This document shows, one piece after another, positions 11,015-20,225 of a stretch of 64,000 nucleotides of DNA. The position numbers and the translations under genes are program-made. The DNA is taken from assembly GCF_024296925.1 (NCBI RefSeq), contig NZ_CP101125.1:5954501-6018500 (forward strand), read 5' to 3'. This DNA is from Pseudomonas nunensis. GTDB lineage: Bacteria > Pseudomonadota > Gammaproteobacteria > Pseudomonadales > Pseudomonadaceae. The notes under the pieces were generated by a model, which did no database searches, was not told the origin of the DNA, and worked only from the letters and a program-made list of their open reading frames with translations. Position 1 is the first letter of the stretch; each line of letters opens with the position of its first letter.

Positions 11015-12004
11015 TTAGATGTTGGCGACTTTCTGCCAAACCTTGGGTTTGAAGAACAACGTCTCACCCTTGGCCAAGCCAACCAGGCTGTCGTGATCCT
11101 TCACCACTTCGGCCTCGATCAATTCGCTCTGCCCTTCCACCTTCAACGTCACCCGGGTGGTGGCGCCCAATGGCCGGATATCCCGCACTTCTGCCGCGTG
11201 GTGATCCTCCAGCTCATGCCGCGACAGCGACACTTCGTGCGGGCGGAACAGCACGTGATTGTCGTCGCCCAGGTGCAGACGGTTCGAATCACCGAGGAAG
11301 TGATAAACGAAATCGCTGGCCGGGTTTTCGTAGACGTCGCCCGGTGAGCCGATTTGCTCGATCACACCCTTGTTCATCACCACGATGCGGTCCGCGACTT
11401 CCATCGCCTCTTCCTGGTCGTGAGTCACGAACACGGAAGTCAGGTTGATGTCTTCGTGCAGCCGCGCCAGCCAGCGACGCAGTTCTTTACGGACCTTGGC
11501 GTCGAGAGCACCGAAGGGTTCATCCAGCAGCAACACTTTCGGCTCCACCGCCAACGCGCGGGCCAAAGCAATCCGCTGGCGTTGGCCACCGGACAGTTGC
11601 TCCGGGTAGCGATCCGACAGCCAATCCAGTTGCACCATGTTCAGCAGTTCGTGGACTTTCACCGCGATCTGGCTTTCGCTCGGGCGCTGGTTTTTCGGCT
11701 TCATGCGTAGGCCGAACGCGACGTTGTCGAACACCGTCATGTGGCGGAACAAGGCGTAGTGCTGGAACACGAACCCGACGTTGCGATCACGCACGTCGTG
11801 GCCGGAAACGTCTTCACCGTGGAACACGATGTTGCCCTGGTCCGGGGTTTCCAGGCCGGCGATGATCCGCAGCAGCGTGGTCTTGCCGCAACCGGACGGG
11901 CCAAGCAGCGCCACGAGCTCGCCGCTGTGGATGTCCAGGCTGATGTCGTTCAGGGCCTTGAACGCGTTGAAATTCTTGCTGACGTTACGCACTTCGATCG
12001 ACAT
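11015..12004 (-). CDS. cysA: Sulfate/thiosulfate ABC transporter ATP-binding protein CysA
   Basis: A 329-residue ATPase. Motifs: Walker [11 protein letters not shown]-loop FQHYALF, signature [15 protein letters not shown], Walker [13 protein letters not shown], switch [16 protein letters not shown]. The C-terminal part (about residues 240-329, from [10 protein letters not shown]) is the TOBE-like regulatory extension of CysA/MalK-type ATPases. It powers sulfate import with CysT, CysW and Sbp. GAGGA precedes the ATG, and the gene begins 3 bases after the cysW stop. Last gene of the operon, ending against a REP pair. Confidence 0.96.
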   Translation of the reverse strand: MSIEVRNVSKNFNAFKALNDISLDIHSGELVALLGPSGCGKTTLLRIIAGLETPDQGNIVFHGEDVSGHDVRDRNVGFVFQHYALFRHMTVFDNVAFGLRMKPKNQRPSESQIAVKVHELLNMVQLDWLSDRYPEQLSGGQRQRIALARALAVEPKVLLLDEPFGALDAKVRKELRRWLARLHEDINLTSVFVTHDQEEAMEVADRIVVMNKGVIEQIGSPGDVYENPASDFVYHFLGDSNRLHLGDDNHVLFRPHEVSLSRHELEDHHAAEVRDIRPLGATTRVTLKVEGQSELIEAEVVKDHDSLVGLAKGETLFFKPKVWQKVANI

Positions 12005-12007
12005 GAG

Positions 12008-12880
12008 TTATTCCTCCGCGGCGCTGGCGCGCAGGCGGTTAATACGGTTTTCGCTCCACTGCTTCAGCAGCAGGATGAAGAGCGCCATGATCAGCAACAG
12101 GCTCGCCACAGCGAACGCGGCCACGTGGTTGTATTCGTTGTAGAGGATCTCGACGTGCAGCGGCAGGGTGTTGGTCACCCCGCGAATGTGCCCGGAAACC
12201 ACCGACACCGCACCGAACTCACCCATCGCCCGCGCGGTACACAGCACCACGCCGTAGATCAGGCCCCATTTGATATTGGGAACGGTGACGTGCCAGAACA
12301 TCTGCCAGCCATTGGCGCCAAGCAGGCGCGCGGCTTCTTCTTCCTGGGTGCCTTGTTCCTGCATCAGCGGGATCAGCTCGCGCGCCACGAACGGCACGGT
12401 GACGAAAATCGTCGCCAGCACGATGCCCGGCAAGGCGAAGACAATCTGGATGTCGTGGTCCTGCAGCCACGGCCCGAACAGGCCTTGGGCGCCGAACATC
12501 AGCACGTAGACCAGACCGGCAATCACCGGCGACACCGAGAATGGCAGGTCGATCAGCGTCACCAGCATGCTCTTGCCACGGAACGAGTATTTACTCACGC
12601 ACCACGCCGCGCTGACGCCGAACACCACGTTCAGCGGCACCGAAATCAGCACGGCGATCACCGTGAGTTTCAGCGCCGACAAGGCGTCCGGTTCAAAGAT
12701 CGCGGTGAAGAACGCACCCAAGCCGTTTTTCAAACCTTGGGACACCACGATAAACAGCGGCAGCAATAAAAACAGGGTGAAGACCAGCCAGCACAGGCCG
12801 ATCAGGATGCGCCGCGAAGTAGCGCTGCCACGGCGCGCAGCGTTGGCCGAAGAGGCGGCCGCAATAGACGATTGGGACAT
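12008..12880 (-). CDS. cysW: Sulfate ABC transporter permease CysW
   Basis: A 290-residue inner-membrane permease with six hydrophobic segments after a polar N-terminus of about 25 residues. The ATPase-contacting loop is [20 protein letters not shown]. Pairs with CysT to form the sulfate/thiosulfate channel. AAGGAGG stands 7 bases before the ATG. It lies 13 bases after cysT. Confidence 0.95.
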   Translation of the reverse strand: MSQSSIAAASSANAARRGSATSRRILIGLCWLVFTLFLLLPLFIVVSQGLKNGLGAFFTAIFEPDALSALKLTVIAVLISVPLNVVFGVSAAWCVSKYSFRGKSMLVTLIDLPFSVSPVIAGLVYVLMFGAQGLFGPWLQDHDIQIVFALPGIVLATIFVTVPFVARELIPLMQEQGTQEEEAARLLGANGWQMFWHVTVPNIKWGLIYGVVLCTARAMGEFGAVSVVSGHIRGVTNTLPLHVEILYNEYNHVAAFAVASLLLIMALFILLLKQWSENRINRLRASAAEE

Positions 12881-12893
12881 TATTCGCGCCTCC

Positions 12894-13712
12894 TTATGGG
12901 GTTTCGATGCGCCGCTGCAGCAAGTTGATCAGCAGCAACAGGACGAAGGAAACCACCAGCATCAACACGCCAATGGAGGTAGCACCGGTGTAATCGTATT
13001 GGTCGAGTTTGACCATGATCAGCAGCGGCAGGATTTCGGTTTTCATCGGCATGTTGCCGGCGATGAAAATCACCGAACCGTACTCACCGACGCCACGGGC
13101 AAACGCCAGGGCGAAACCGGTCAGCCAGGCCGGCAACAGCGCCGGTACCAGGATGTAGCGGAACACTTGCAACGGCTTGGCACCGAGGCAGGCAGCGGCT
13201 TCTTCGACTTCACGCGGGATGTCGGCCAACACCGGCTGCACCGTGCGCACCACGAACGGCAGCGTGACGAAAGTCAGCGCCAGGGTGATACCGAGTGGGG
13301 TGTAGGCGATTTTGAAACCCAGGTCCGCAGCGAATTGCCCGACAAGACCGGTCGGCGTGTACAGCGCGGTCAGCGCGATACCGGCCACGGCGGTGGGCAG
13401 GGCGAACGGCAGGTCAATCATCGCGTCGATGATCTTGCGGCCGGGGAAGGTGTAGCGCACCAACACCCAGGCCAGCAACGTGCCGATGATGCCGTTGATG
13501 ATCGCGGCGTACAGCGCGGTGCCGAAGCTCAACTTCAACGCCGCCAGCACCCGAGGCGCGGTGACGATGGCGTAGAACTGATCCCAGGTGAGCTGGGCGG
13601 CATGCACGAACATCGCCGCCAGTGGAATGAGCACAATCAGGCTGAGGTACACCAAGGTGTAGCCCAGCGTCAGCCCGAAGCCGGGTATGACGGGGGAGAT
13701 ACGACGCGACAT
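12894..13712 (-). CDS. cysT: Sulfate ABC transporter permease CysT (CysU)
   Basis: A 272-residue inner-membrane permease with about six hydrophobic segments and the loop [20 protein letters not shown]. Partner of CysW. AAGGA precedes the ATG at 13712. It is separated from sbp by 177 bases containing a REP pair, so sbp is probably more abundant than the permease message, as is common for binding proteins. Confidence 0.95.
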   Translation of the reverse strand: MSRRISPVIPGFGLTLGYTLVYLSLIVLIPLAAMFVHAAQLTWDQFYAIVTAPRVLAALKLSFGTALYAAIINGIIGTLLAWVLVRYTFPGRKIIDAMIDLPFALPTAVAGIALTALYTPTGLVGQFAADLGFKIAYTPLGITLALTFVTLPFVVRTVQPVLADIPREVEEAAACLGAKPLQVFRYILVPALLPAWLTGFALAFARGVGEYGSVIFIAGNMPMKTEILPLLIMVKLDQYDYTGATSIGVLMLVVSFVLLLLINLLQRRIETP

Positions 13713-13754
13713 AAAAGTCCTTGGTTGAAAAAATCAATCAGCTAAACGCATCAA

Positions 13755-13844
13755 TGTGGGAGCGGGCTTGCTCGCGAAGAGGGAGCATCATTCAACAATT
13801 ACGTCGTTTGACACACCGCCTTCGCGAGCAAGCCCGCTCCCACA
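13755..13844. repeat. REP pair, family A, between sbp and cysT
   Basis: Inverted REPs inside the sulfate operon. Such elements can stabilise the upstream message, here sbp, against 3' decay; that role is inference. Confidence 0.88.
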
Positions 13845-13889
13845 TGTTCAGTGCCTAAGCTTAAGGCTCGCTGCGTGGCTTATGGCAGA

Positions 13890-14903
13890 TTACTGCGCCT
13901 GGTAAATCTGGTCGAACACGCCACCGTCATTGAAGAATTTCGGTTGCGCAGTTTTCCAGCCGCCGAAGTCTTTGTCGATGGTCACCAGGTCCAGGGTCGG
14001 GAACTGCTTGGAATACTTCGCCGCTACGTCTTTGTCACGAGGACGGTAGAAGTTTTTCGCAGCGATTTCCTGACCAGCCGGGCTGTAAAGGTGCTTGAGA
14101 TAGGCTTCGGCGATCTGCTCGTTGCCCTTCTTCTCGGCGTTCTTGTCGACCACGGCCACCGGTGGTTCGGCGAGGATCGACAGCGAAGGCACAACGATTT
14201 CGAACTTGTCCGCGCCGCCGTCTTCTTTCAATGCCAGGAACGCTTCGTTTTCCCAGGCCAGCAACACGTCGCCCTGACCGTTGTTGACGAAGGTGATGGT
14301 CGAACCGCGAGCACCGGTGTCCAGCACTGGCACGTGTTTGAACAGGGTCTGGATGTATTCTTTGGCCTTGGCCTCGTCACCGCCATTGGCTTTCAGGCCA
14401 TAGGCCCAGGCCGCGAGGAAGTTCCAGCGTGCACCGCCGGAGGTTTTCGGGTTCGGAGTGATGACCGACACGTCATTCTTGATCAGGTCGCCCCAATCCT
14501 TGATGCCTTTAGGGTTGCCCTTGCGCACCAGGAACACGATGGTCGAGGTGTAAGGAGTGCTCGCATCCGGCAGGCGTTTTTGCCAGTCAGCCGGCAAGGT
14601 CTTGCCGAGTTTGGCGATTTCGTCGATGTCACCGGCCAGGGCCAGGGTCACTACGTCAGCACGCAGGCCGTCGATTACCGCGCGGCCCTGTTTGCCCGAA
14701 CCACCGTGGGATTGCTGGATTTTCACGTTGTCGCCAGCGTGGTCTTTCTTCCAGAAGTTGATGAATTCGGCGTTGTAATCCTGATACAGCTCACGGGTCG
14801 GGTCGTACGACACGTTGAGCAGCACGTAATCCTTGGCAACCGCGGAACCCGCAAAAAGGGCGCTGGCCAGCGCGGCCAAAGCGAAATGACGAATCGACGA
14901 CAT
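13890..14903 (-). CDS. sbp: Periplasmic sulfate-binding protein
   Basis: A 337-residue exported protein. The signal peptide ends at AVA-KDY around residue 23. The mature protein shows the Sbp/CysP pattern [38 protein letters not shown] and [19 protein letters not shown], which line the sulfate site. AGGAG stands 8 bases before the ATG. It delivers sulfate to CysTWA and follows oscA by 145 bases. Confidence 0.96.
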   Translation of the reverse strand: MSSIRHFALAALASALFAGSAVAKDYVLLNVSYDPTRELYQDYNAEFINFWKKDHAGDNVKIQQSHGGSGKQGRAVIDGLRADVVTLALAGDIDEIAKLGKTLPADWQKRLPDASTPYTSTIVFLVRKGNPKGIKDWGDLIKNDVSVITPNPKTSGGARWNFLAAWAYGLKANGGDEAKAKEYIQTLFKHVPVLDTGARGSTITFVNNGQGDVLLAWENEAFLALKEDGGADKFEIVVPSLSILAEPPVAVVDKNAEKKGNEQIAEAYLKHLYSPAGQEIAAKNFYRPRDKDVAAKYSKQFPTLDLVTIDKDFGGWKTAQPKFFNDGGVFDQIYQAQ

Positions 14904-14972
14904 GGTGAAAGCTCCTGGAATTCTATTGGTGTTGGCTTTTCTTATGGGTTTCTGGAATTGCGGTTGCCGGTT

Positions 14973-15046
14973 AAAAGATCGCCGCCTTCGACAGCTCCTA
15001 CATCAATCCCCTGTAGGAGCTGCCGAAGGCTGCGATCTTTTGATCT
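14973..15046. repeat. REP pair, family C
   Basis: An inverted pair built on GATCGCAGCCTTCGGCAGCTCCTACA, between oscA and sbp. This intact pair is the reference for recognising the same repeat split by the IS element at 48.3-49.7 kb. Confidence 0.85.
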
Positions 15047-15048
15047 TT

Positions 15049-15231
15049 TCAGCTCGGCTTGTTGGTCGGGTTCTGCAAGCGGAATTTCTCTTTGCGTTCG
15101 ATCTGGACCACCTGCGCGTTGTGCACGGTGATTTCCACTGCGCCGAAACGCAGGTCGCGCAATGCGCTCTGGATCTCACGCAAAATGGTTGCTTCGTCCT
15201 GGCCGTCAACGCTACGTAGGGATGCGCTCAT
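15049..15231 (-). CDS. oscA: OscA, small DUF2292/YezD-family protein of organosulfur use
   Basis: A 60-residue cytoplasmic protein with the family core LREIQSALRDLRFGAVEITV followed by VVQIERKEKFRLQ. In pseudomonads this small gene sits directly upstream of sbp and has been linked to organosulfur use and chromate tolerance under sulfur limitation. AGGAG stands 7 bases before the ATG. First gene of the sulfate uptake block here. Biochemical function is unknown. Confidence 0.9.
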   Translation of the reverse strand: MSASLRSVDGQDEATILREIQSALRDLRFGAVEITVHNAQVVQIERKEKFRLQNPTNKPS

Positions 15232-15313
15232 GGTGCTGCTCCTTCGACTGAGAGGTTGCCTGGCAGTGGCGGCACTGCTTGCGGCGTGAGGGCAATAGTA
15301 GATAGGCGCGGAT

Positions 15314-15338
15314 ATTCTTAAAAAGACTATTTAAGAAT
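15314..15338. promoter_or_regulatory. Inverted repeat upstream of oscA-sbp, possible sulfur-regulator site
   Basis: ATTCTTAAA and TTTAAGAAT form a perfect 9-base inverted repeat with a 7-base spacer, about 85 bases upstream of oscA in AT-rich DNA. A LysR-type regulator such as CysB is the natural candidate for a sulfate operon. No experimental support. Confidence 0.45.
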
Positions 15339-15415
15339 GTTTATATAACCAGAAAGTATTATTTGATGGGACAAGGGGTTGCGAGGGATTTCGCTTTTTC
15401 GAAAGCCACACAAAA

Positions 15416-15554
15416 CCCCTGTGGCGAGGGAGCTTGCTCCCGCTGGACTGGGTAGCAGTCGTAAATTCTGCTAGCGCGGTGTATCAGACATTTTGGGGCG
15501 GCTTCGCCACCCGACGGGGGCAAGCCCCCTCGCCACACAAGCTCCCTCGCCACA
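15416..15554. repeat. REP-like repeats, family D
   Basis: Copies of a GTGGCGAGGGAGCTTGCTCCC palindrome and the related GGGGGCAAGCCCCCTCGCC in opposite orientation, 3' to the GGDEF-EAL gene. A different sequence family from the other REPs in the window. Confidence 0.8.
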
Positions 15555-15571
15555 AAAGTAGGTCGTGGGCC

Positions 15572-17503
15572 TCATCCAATCACCGGAGCCCGCGTCCAAT
15601 CCAGTTGCTCAGCCGGCACCGGCCGGCCAAACCAGTAGCCCTGCCCCAGATCACATTCCTGTTCGAGCAGGAAACCCGCCTGCTCCACCTGCTCTATCCC
15701 TTCGGCGTGCACCTGCATCCCCATGCTTTTGGCCAACGCAATAATCACCCGCACAATCGCGCCATCGTCCTCGTCCCACGGCAGCCCGGCGACAAAACCC
15801 TGATCGATCTTGAGCTTCTGCACCGGCAATCGCTTGAGCCGCAGCAGCGACGAATACCCGGTGCCAAAATCGTCGATGGCCAGCCGAACCCCCAACTCGC
15901 GCAGGCGATGCATCTGCTCCAGCGCCACTTCCGGATCATCCATCACCGCGCTTTCGGTGACTTCCAGCTCCAGATACGCCGGATCCAGACCGGTTTCGCG
16001 CAGCACCTGCGCCACCTGCTGATACAACTCGCGGCGAGCAAACAAACGCGAAGACACGTTCACTGCGACAAACGACAACACCACGCCCGCCTGCTGCCAA
16101 TCGCACATCTGCTGACAGGCCTGCTGCATGACCCAGGCATCGATCTCGGAAATCAGCCCCGTGCGCTCGGCGACGGGGATGAATTCTGCCGGCGAGATCA
16201 ACCCGCGCTGCGGATGCTCCCAGCGCACCAGCGCTTCGACACCCACTAAACGACTGGTTTTGAGGTCATGGACCGGTTGGTAGTAGACGCGCAGCTCCTG
16301 CATTTCCAGGGCGCGGCGCAGTTCGAAGGCAATCTCGACCCGCTGCTGGGCATGCGCGGTCAATTCTTCGGTGTACAGCGCATAGCCATCGCGACCGGCG
16401 CTCTTGGCTTTGAACAGCGCCGAATCGGCATTGCGCAGCAATTGCTCGGCGCCCAGGGCGTCGCTGGGGAACAGGCTGATGCCGATGCTGGCGTTGATGA
16501 ACAACTGATGCCCGTCGATCTCGAACGGCTGCTTGAGGCCATCGATGATTCGCTGCGCCAGCGCGGCGGCCTGCACCAGTTGCGGACAGTTTTCCGCGAG
16601 GACCGCAAACTCGTCGCCTCCCAGACGCGCCAGGGTGATGCCCGGCACGAACAGGCCCTTGAAACGCTCGGCCACGGCCTTGAGCAATTGATCGCCGACG
16701 TTGTGACCGAGGCTGTCGTTGATCATCTTGAAGTGATCCAGATCGATCATCAGCAAGGCGCAGCCGCGTTTGTGCAGTTGCGCCGAGGTCAACGCCTGCT
16801 CGACGCGATCGGTGAACAGCAGGCGGTTGGGCAGATCAGTCAGCGGATCGTGGTGGGCCAGGTGCGTCAGTTCGTGCTCGGAGTTCTTGATCGCACTGAT
16901 GTCGGAAAACACTGCCACGTAATGACTGATTCGGCCCAGATCGTCATGAATGATGCGAATGGTCTGCCATTGCGGGTAGATCTCGCCGCTTTTACGCCGG
17001 TTCCAGATCTCCCCGCTCCACTGGCCGGCGCTGTTTAGCATCGCAAACATCGCCTGATAGAACGCCGGCGGGTGGTGGCCGGACTTGAACATGCTGGGCT
17101 GCTGACCAAGGACTTCTTCACTTTGATAACCGGTGATTTCCATGAACGCCCGGTTCACATGCACGATCAGGCCTTGGCTGTCGGTGACAAGCACCCCTTC
17201 GTGGGTGCAATCGAACACGGCGGCGGCCTGGCGCAGCCGTTCCCGGTCTTCACTGCGCTCACGCAATTTCGCGCCGATCCCCAGGCAGCGGAACAATCTG
17301 GCCCGGGCGAGGAAGATTAATCCGGCGCTGAGCAGCACCCAGGCGTAACCGTTGATCAGTTGCCATCGCAACAGTTCGGTGGAGCTATCGAAGAAACTGT
17401 TCAATAAATAACCACTGAACTGGAGCCAGACTACTGAAAGCACCAGGTAAAGCAGCGCTGCACGCAAGGCATCGCGGTGTGTGGCTGACATTCGACCGTC
17501 CAT
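15572..17503 (-). CDS. Membrane-anchored PAS-GGDEF-EAL cyclic-di-GMP enzyme
   Basis: A 643-residue c-di-GMP turnover protein. Two membrane segments lie near residues 13-32 and 45-65. A PAS domain follows (about 90-205, with GLIVHVNRAFMEITGYQSEE), then a GGDEF domain with the intact motif LARLGGDEFAVLAE, then an EAL domain with VGVEALVRWEHP and the downstream DDFGTGYSSL. Both catalytic signatures are intact, so cyclase, phosphodiesterase or both are possible; many such proteins act mainly as phosphodiesterases. Gene order next to oscA and desA matches the P. aeruginosa gene PA0285 as I recall it. Start at 17503 with a weak AGGGA site. Confidence 0.93.
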   Translation of the reverse strand: MDGRMSATHRDALRAALLYLVLSVVWLQFSGYLLNSFFDSSTELLRWQLINGYAWVLLSAGLIFLARARLFRCLGIGAKLRERSEDRERLRQAAAVFDCTHEGVLVTDSQGLIVHVNRAFMEITGYQSEEVLGQQPSMFKSGHHPPAFYQAMFAMLNSAGQWSGEIWNRRKSGEIYPQWQTIRIIHDDLGRISHYVAVFSDISAIKNSEHELTHLAHHDPLTDLPNRLLFTDRVEQALTSAQLHKRGCALLMIDLDHFKMINDSLGHNVGDQLLKAVAERFKGLFVPGITLARLGGDEFAVLAENCPQLVQAAALAQRIIDGLKQPFEIDGHQLFINASIGISLFPSDALGAEQLLRNADSALFKAKSAGRDGYALYTEELTAHAQQRVEIAFELRRALEMQELRVYYQPVHDLKTSRLVGVEALVRWEHPQRGLISPAEFIPVAERTGLISEIDAWVMQQACQQMCDWQQAGVVLSFVAVNVSSRLFARRELYQQVAQVLRETGLDPAYLELEVTESAVMDDPEVALEQMHRLRELGVRLAIDDFGTGYSSLLRLKRLPVQKLKIDQGFVAGLPWDEDDGAIVRVIIALAKSMGMQVHAEGIEQVEQAGFLLEQECDLGQGYWFGRPVPAEQLDWTRAPVIG

Positions 17504-17638
17504 GTCCCTACAAAAGGGTTGGAATTATAGGTGAAAGAAACATCCAGCCACTCTTATCTGAAAGGGCGACTGGTTTTATCTGTGGGCTTAGTGATAATGC
17601 AACGGCTGTTTTTTTATTTATCGAGGGCCCTATAGCCT

Positions 17639-18823
17639 ATGTGGTACGAAGGTTTTCTCGGCTTGTCGCCCTGGTCACTGGTGGCAGTCACCCTGCTGAT
17701 GACCCACGTCACGATTGTTGGCGTCACGGTCTATCTGCATCGTTATTCAGCCCATCGCTCCCTGGAGCTCAATGCCGGCCTGAAACATTTCTTCCGCTTC
17801 TGGCTGTGGTTGACCACGGCGCAGAACACCCGCGAGTGGACAGCCATCCACCGCAAGCATCACGCCAAATGCGAAACCGTCGATGACCCGCACAGCCCGG
17901 TCATCAAGGGCCTTTCCACCGTGTTGCGCAAGGGCGCCGAGTTGTACCGCGAGGAAGCGGAAAACCCGGAAACCCTGCGCATCTACGGCAAGAACTGCCC
18001 CGAAGACTGGATCGAACGCAACCTCTACACCCGTTTCCCGCTGTTGGGCGTGGCGATCATGGGCGTCATCGACCTGCTGCTGTTCGGCACCATCGGCATC
18101 ACCATCTGGGCCATCCAGATGATGTGGATCCCGGTCTGGGCCGCCGGCGTAGTCAATGGCCTGGGTCATGCCATCGGTTATCGCAACTTCGAATGCCGCG
18201 ACGCGGCGACCAATCTGGTGCCTTGGGGCATCCTGATCGGCGGCGAAGAACTGCATAACAACCATCACACCTACCCTAACTCGGCAAAACTGTCGGTGAA
18301 GAAGTGGGAGTTCGACCTCGGTTGGGCCTGGATCCAGGTCTTCAGTTTCTTCCGTCTGGCCAAAGTCCAGCGTGTTGCGCCGATCGCCCACCGGGTCGAA
18401 GGCAAGGGCAGCCTGGACATGGACACCGCCATGGCCATCCTCAACAACCGCTTCCAGATCATGGCTCAGTACCGCAAGCTGGTCATCGCGCCGCTGGTCA
18501 AGCAAGAGCTGGAAAAGGTCGATCACTCGGTCCGTCACCAGTTCCATCGCGCCAAGCGTTTGCTGTCGCGGGAAACCAGCCTGCTGGATGACAAGCACCA
18601 TATCCGCATCCAGAACATGCTCGAGCACAGCCAGGCGCTGAAGGTAATTTACGAGAAACGCTTGGCCTTGCAGCAGATCTGGGTCAAGACCAGCTCAAAT
18701 GGTCACGACATGCTTGCCGCGATAAAGGATTGGGTGCACGAAGCCGAAGCCAGCGGGATTCAATCCCTGCGCGACTTCGCCGATCAGTTGAAAACCTACT
18801 CCCTGCGCCCAGCTGCCGTTTGA
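17639..18823 (+). CDS. desA: Acyl-lipid delta-9 fatty acid desaturase DesA
   Basis: A 394-residue membrane desaturase. Histidine boxes: HRYSAHR (residues 34-40), HRKHH and HNNHH. Hydrophobic segments lie at about 12-32 and 150-185. A long C-terminal extension from about residue 240 is rich in charged helices. Pseudomonas DesA introduces a cis double bond at position 9 of phospholipid acyl chains under aerobic conditions. The ATG at 17639 has GAGGG about 11 bases upstream. The neighbourhood (c-di-GMP enzyme, oscA-sbp-cys) supports the symbol. Confidence 0.9.
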   Translation: MWYEGFLGLSPWSLVAVTLLMTHVTIVGVTVYLHRYSAHRSLELNAGLKHFFRFWLWLTTAQNTREWTAIHRKHHAKCETVDDPHSPVIKGLSTVLRKGAELYREEAENPETLRIYGKNCPEDWIERNLYTRFPLLGVAIMGVIDLLLFGTIGITIWAIQMMWIPVWAAGVVNGLGHAIGYRNFECRDAATNLVPWGILIGGEELHNNHHTYPNSAKLSVKKWEFDLGWAWIQVFSFFRLAKVQRVAPIAHRVEGKGSLDMDTAMAILNNRFQIMAQYRKLVIAPLVKQELEKVDHSVRHQFHRAKRLLSRETSLLDDKHHIRIQNMLEHSQALKVIYEKRLALQQIWVKTSSNGHDMLAAIKDWVHEAEASGIQSLRDFADQLKTYSLRPAAV

Positions 18824-18842
18824 CCTGTAGCAGTCGCAAAAA

Positions 18843-18881
18843 CTGACGACGCGTTCTTTCACTGAAAAAACGCGTCGCCAG
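18843..18881 (+). terminator. Stem-loop 3' of desA
   Basis: CTGACGACGCGTT and AACGCGTCGCCAG form a 13-base stem with one mismatch, 20 bases after the desA stop. There is no clear T-run, so termination strength is uncertain. Confidence 0.45.
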
Positions 18882-19108
18882 TACCGCCCGGCGGGAGCCC
18901 CCTCCCTGTCCCCGTCAGCCGGGAACTAAGCTCCGAATCCCCTATCTCAAAGACACTTCGCCATCCAGGCGGGACGAGACCTGTTATCAATTATTTCCCA
19001 CCAAAGCGTGACAGCGCCTGCTGTGGCACAAGAAATAATCGATAAAGGGCCCACGTAGTGGCCGCTTTCGAAACCTCGAGCGGTGCACGCCCTTTGAGAT
19101 CTGTGCCG

Positions 19109-20098
19109 ATGGTCACCAAAAACCTACAAGACTCATCCCACCCGCAGTGGCCCGAGGCCGCGCAAACCCTGATGGCGCTCATGCATGCCCAAGGTGAAGT
19201 TGCACGCCTGAGCGAACGCGAACAACTCTTCAGCTCGCTACTGGTCAGCGTCAACGCCGTGCTTTGGGCATTCAACTGGGAAACCCGGCAGGTGCTTTAC
19301 GTCAGCCCAGCCTATGAACGGATTTTCGGCCGTTCCGCCGGCCTGTTGCTGGCCGACTACAACCAGTGGCGCGACAGCATCTACCCCGACGATCTGGACT
19401 ACGCCGAGCGCAGCCTGGCCGAGGTGCTGGTCAAAGGTGCCGTCGAAGACCGCGAGTACCGCATCATCGCGGCCGACGGCCAAGTGCGCTGGCTCAGCGA
19501 CAAATGCTTCATCAACCGTCAGGCCGAACCGGGGCAACCGGTGATCATCGTCGGCATTGCCGAGGACATCACCGAAAAGAAGCAGATGGAAACCGAGCTG
19601 CAACGCCTGGCGACCACCGACGTGCTGACCCAAAGCAGCAACCGCCGACACTTCTTCGAATGCGCCCATCGCGAATTTGAACAGGCGAAGCTGCAAGGCG
19701 CGCCGCTGGCCTTCCTGCTGCTGGACATTGATGACTTCAAAGTGGTCAACGACAGCTATGGCCACCCGGCAGGCGATAACGTGCTGCAACACATTGCCGA
19801 AAGCGGTCGTGCGGCATTACGCCGGGGTGATCTGTTCGGGCGAATTGGCGGGGAAGAGTTTGCTGCCGTATTCCCGGGCTGCGCGCCAGACATGGCCATG
19901 CAAGTGGCCGAGCGCCTGCAACGGGAGATCCAGCGGTTGAGCTTCAGCCATGAAGACCAGACCTTCGGCATCACCGTCAGCCAGGGCCTGACCAGCCTCA
20001 CCGCCGAGGACGAAAGCCTCGACAGCCTGTTCGCCCGCGCCGATGCGGCGATGTACGAAGCCAAGCGCCAGGGCAAGAACCGGATTATCTCGGCCTGA
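19109..20098 (+). CDS. PAS-containing diguanylate cyclase
   Basis: A 329-residue soluble protein. After a helical N-terminus comes a PAS domain (about residues 45-165, with VLYVSPAYERIFGRSAGLLL and a PAC-like VRWLSDKC), then a GGDEF domain (about 175-329) with active-site GRIGGEEFAAVFP, so it should make c-di-GMP. No membrane segment. An upstream GTG at 19058 is in frame, but ATG 19109 gives the normal N-terminus, with GAGAT about 9 bases before it. Acts on the same second messenger as the GGDEF-EAL protein nearby. Confidence 0.9.
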   Translation: MVTKNLQDSSHPQWPEAAQTLMALMHAQGEVARLSEREQLFSSLLVSVNAVLWAFNWETRQVLYVSPAYERIFGRSAGLLLADYNQWRDSIYPDDLDYAERSLAEVLVKGAVEDREYRIIAADGQVRWLSDKCFINRQAEPGQPVIIVGIAEDITEKKQMETELQRLATTDVLTQSSNRRHFFECAHREFEQAKLQGAPLAFLLLDIDDFKVVNDSYGHPAGDNVLQHIAESGRAALRRGDLFGRIGGEEFAAVFPGCAPDMAMQVAERLQREIQRLSFSHEDQTFGITVSQGLTSLTAEDESLDSLFARADAAMYEAKRQGKNRIISA

Positions 20099-20118
20099 CT
20101 GACTCAACATAGATCCCT

Positions 20119-20212
20119 TGTGGGAGCGGGCTTGCTCGCGAAGGCGGTGGGTCATTCAACTTTAATGTTGCCTGACACGACGCCTTCGCGAGCAAGCCCG
20201 CTCCCACAGGGG
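20119..20212. repeat. REP pair, family A
   Basis: Inverted REPs between the convergent cyclase and receiver-HDOD genes. Confidence 0.88.
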
Positions 20213-20225
20213 AACAATGCGATGC

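Larger units (their letters stand above)
15232..15571. other. Intergenic region upstream of oscA
   Basis: 340 bases between the minus-strand oscA and the 3' end of the GGDEF-EAL gene. The oscA side is AT-rich and holds an inverted repeat (15314-15338), likely the promoter/regulator region. The other side holds the family D repeats (15416-15554). No credible gene. Confidence 0.6.

Noticed and set aside
11741..13745. Long plus-strand frames opposite cysW and cysT
   Set aside because: Shadows; the minus strand has clear permease sequences with Shine-Dalgarno sites.
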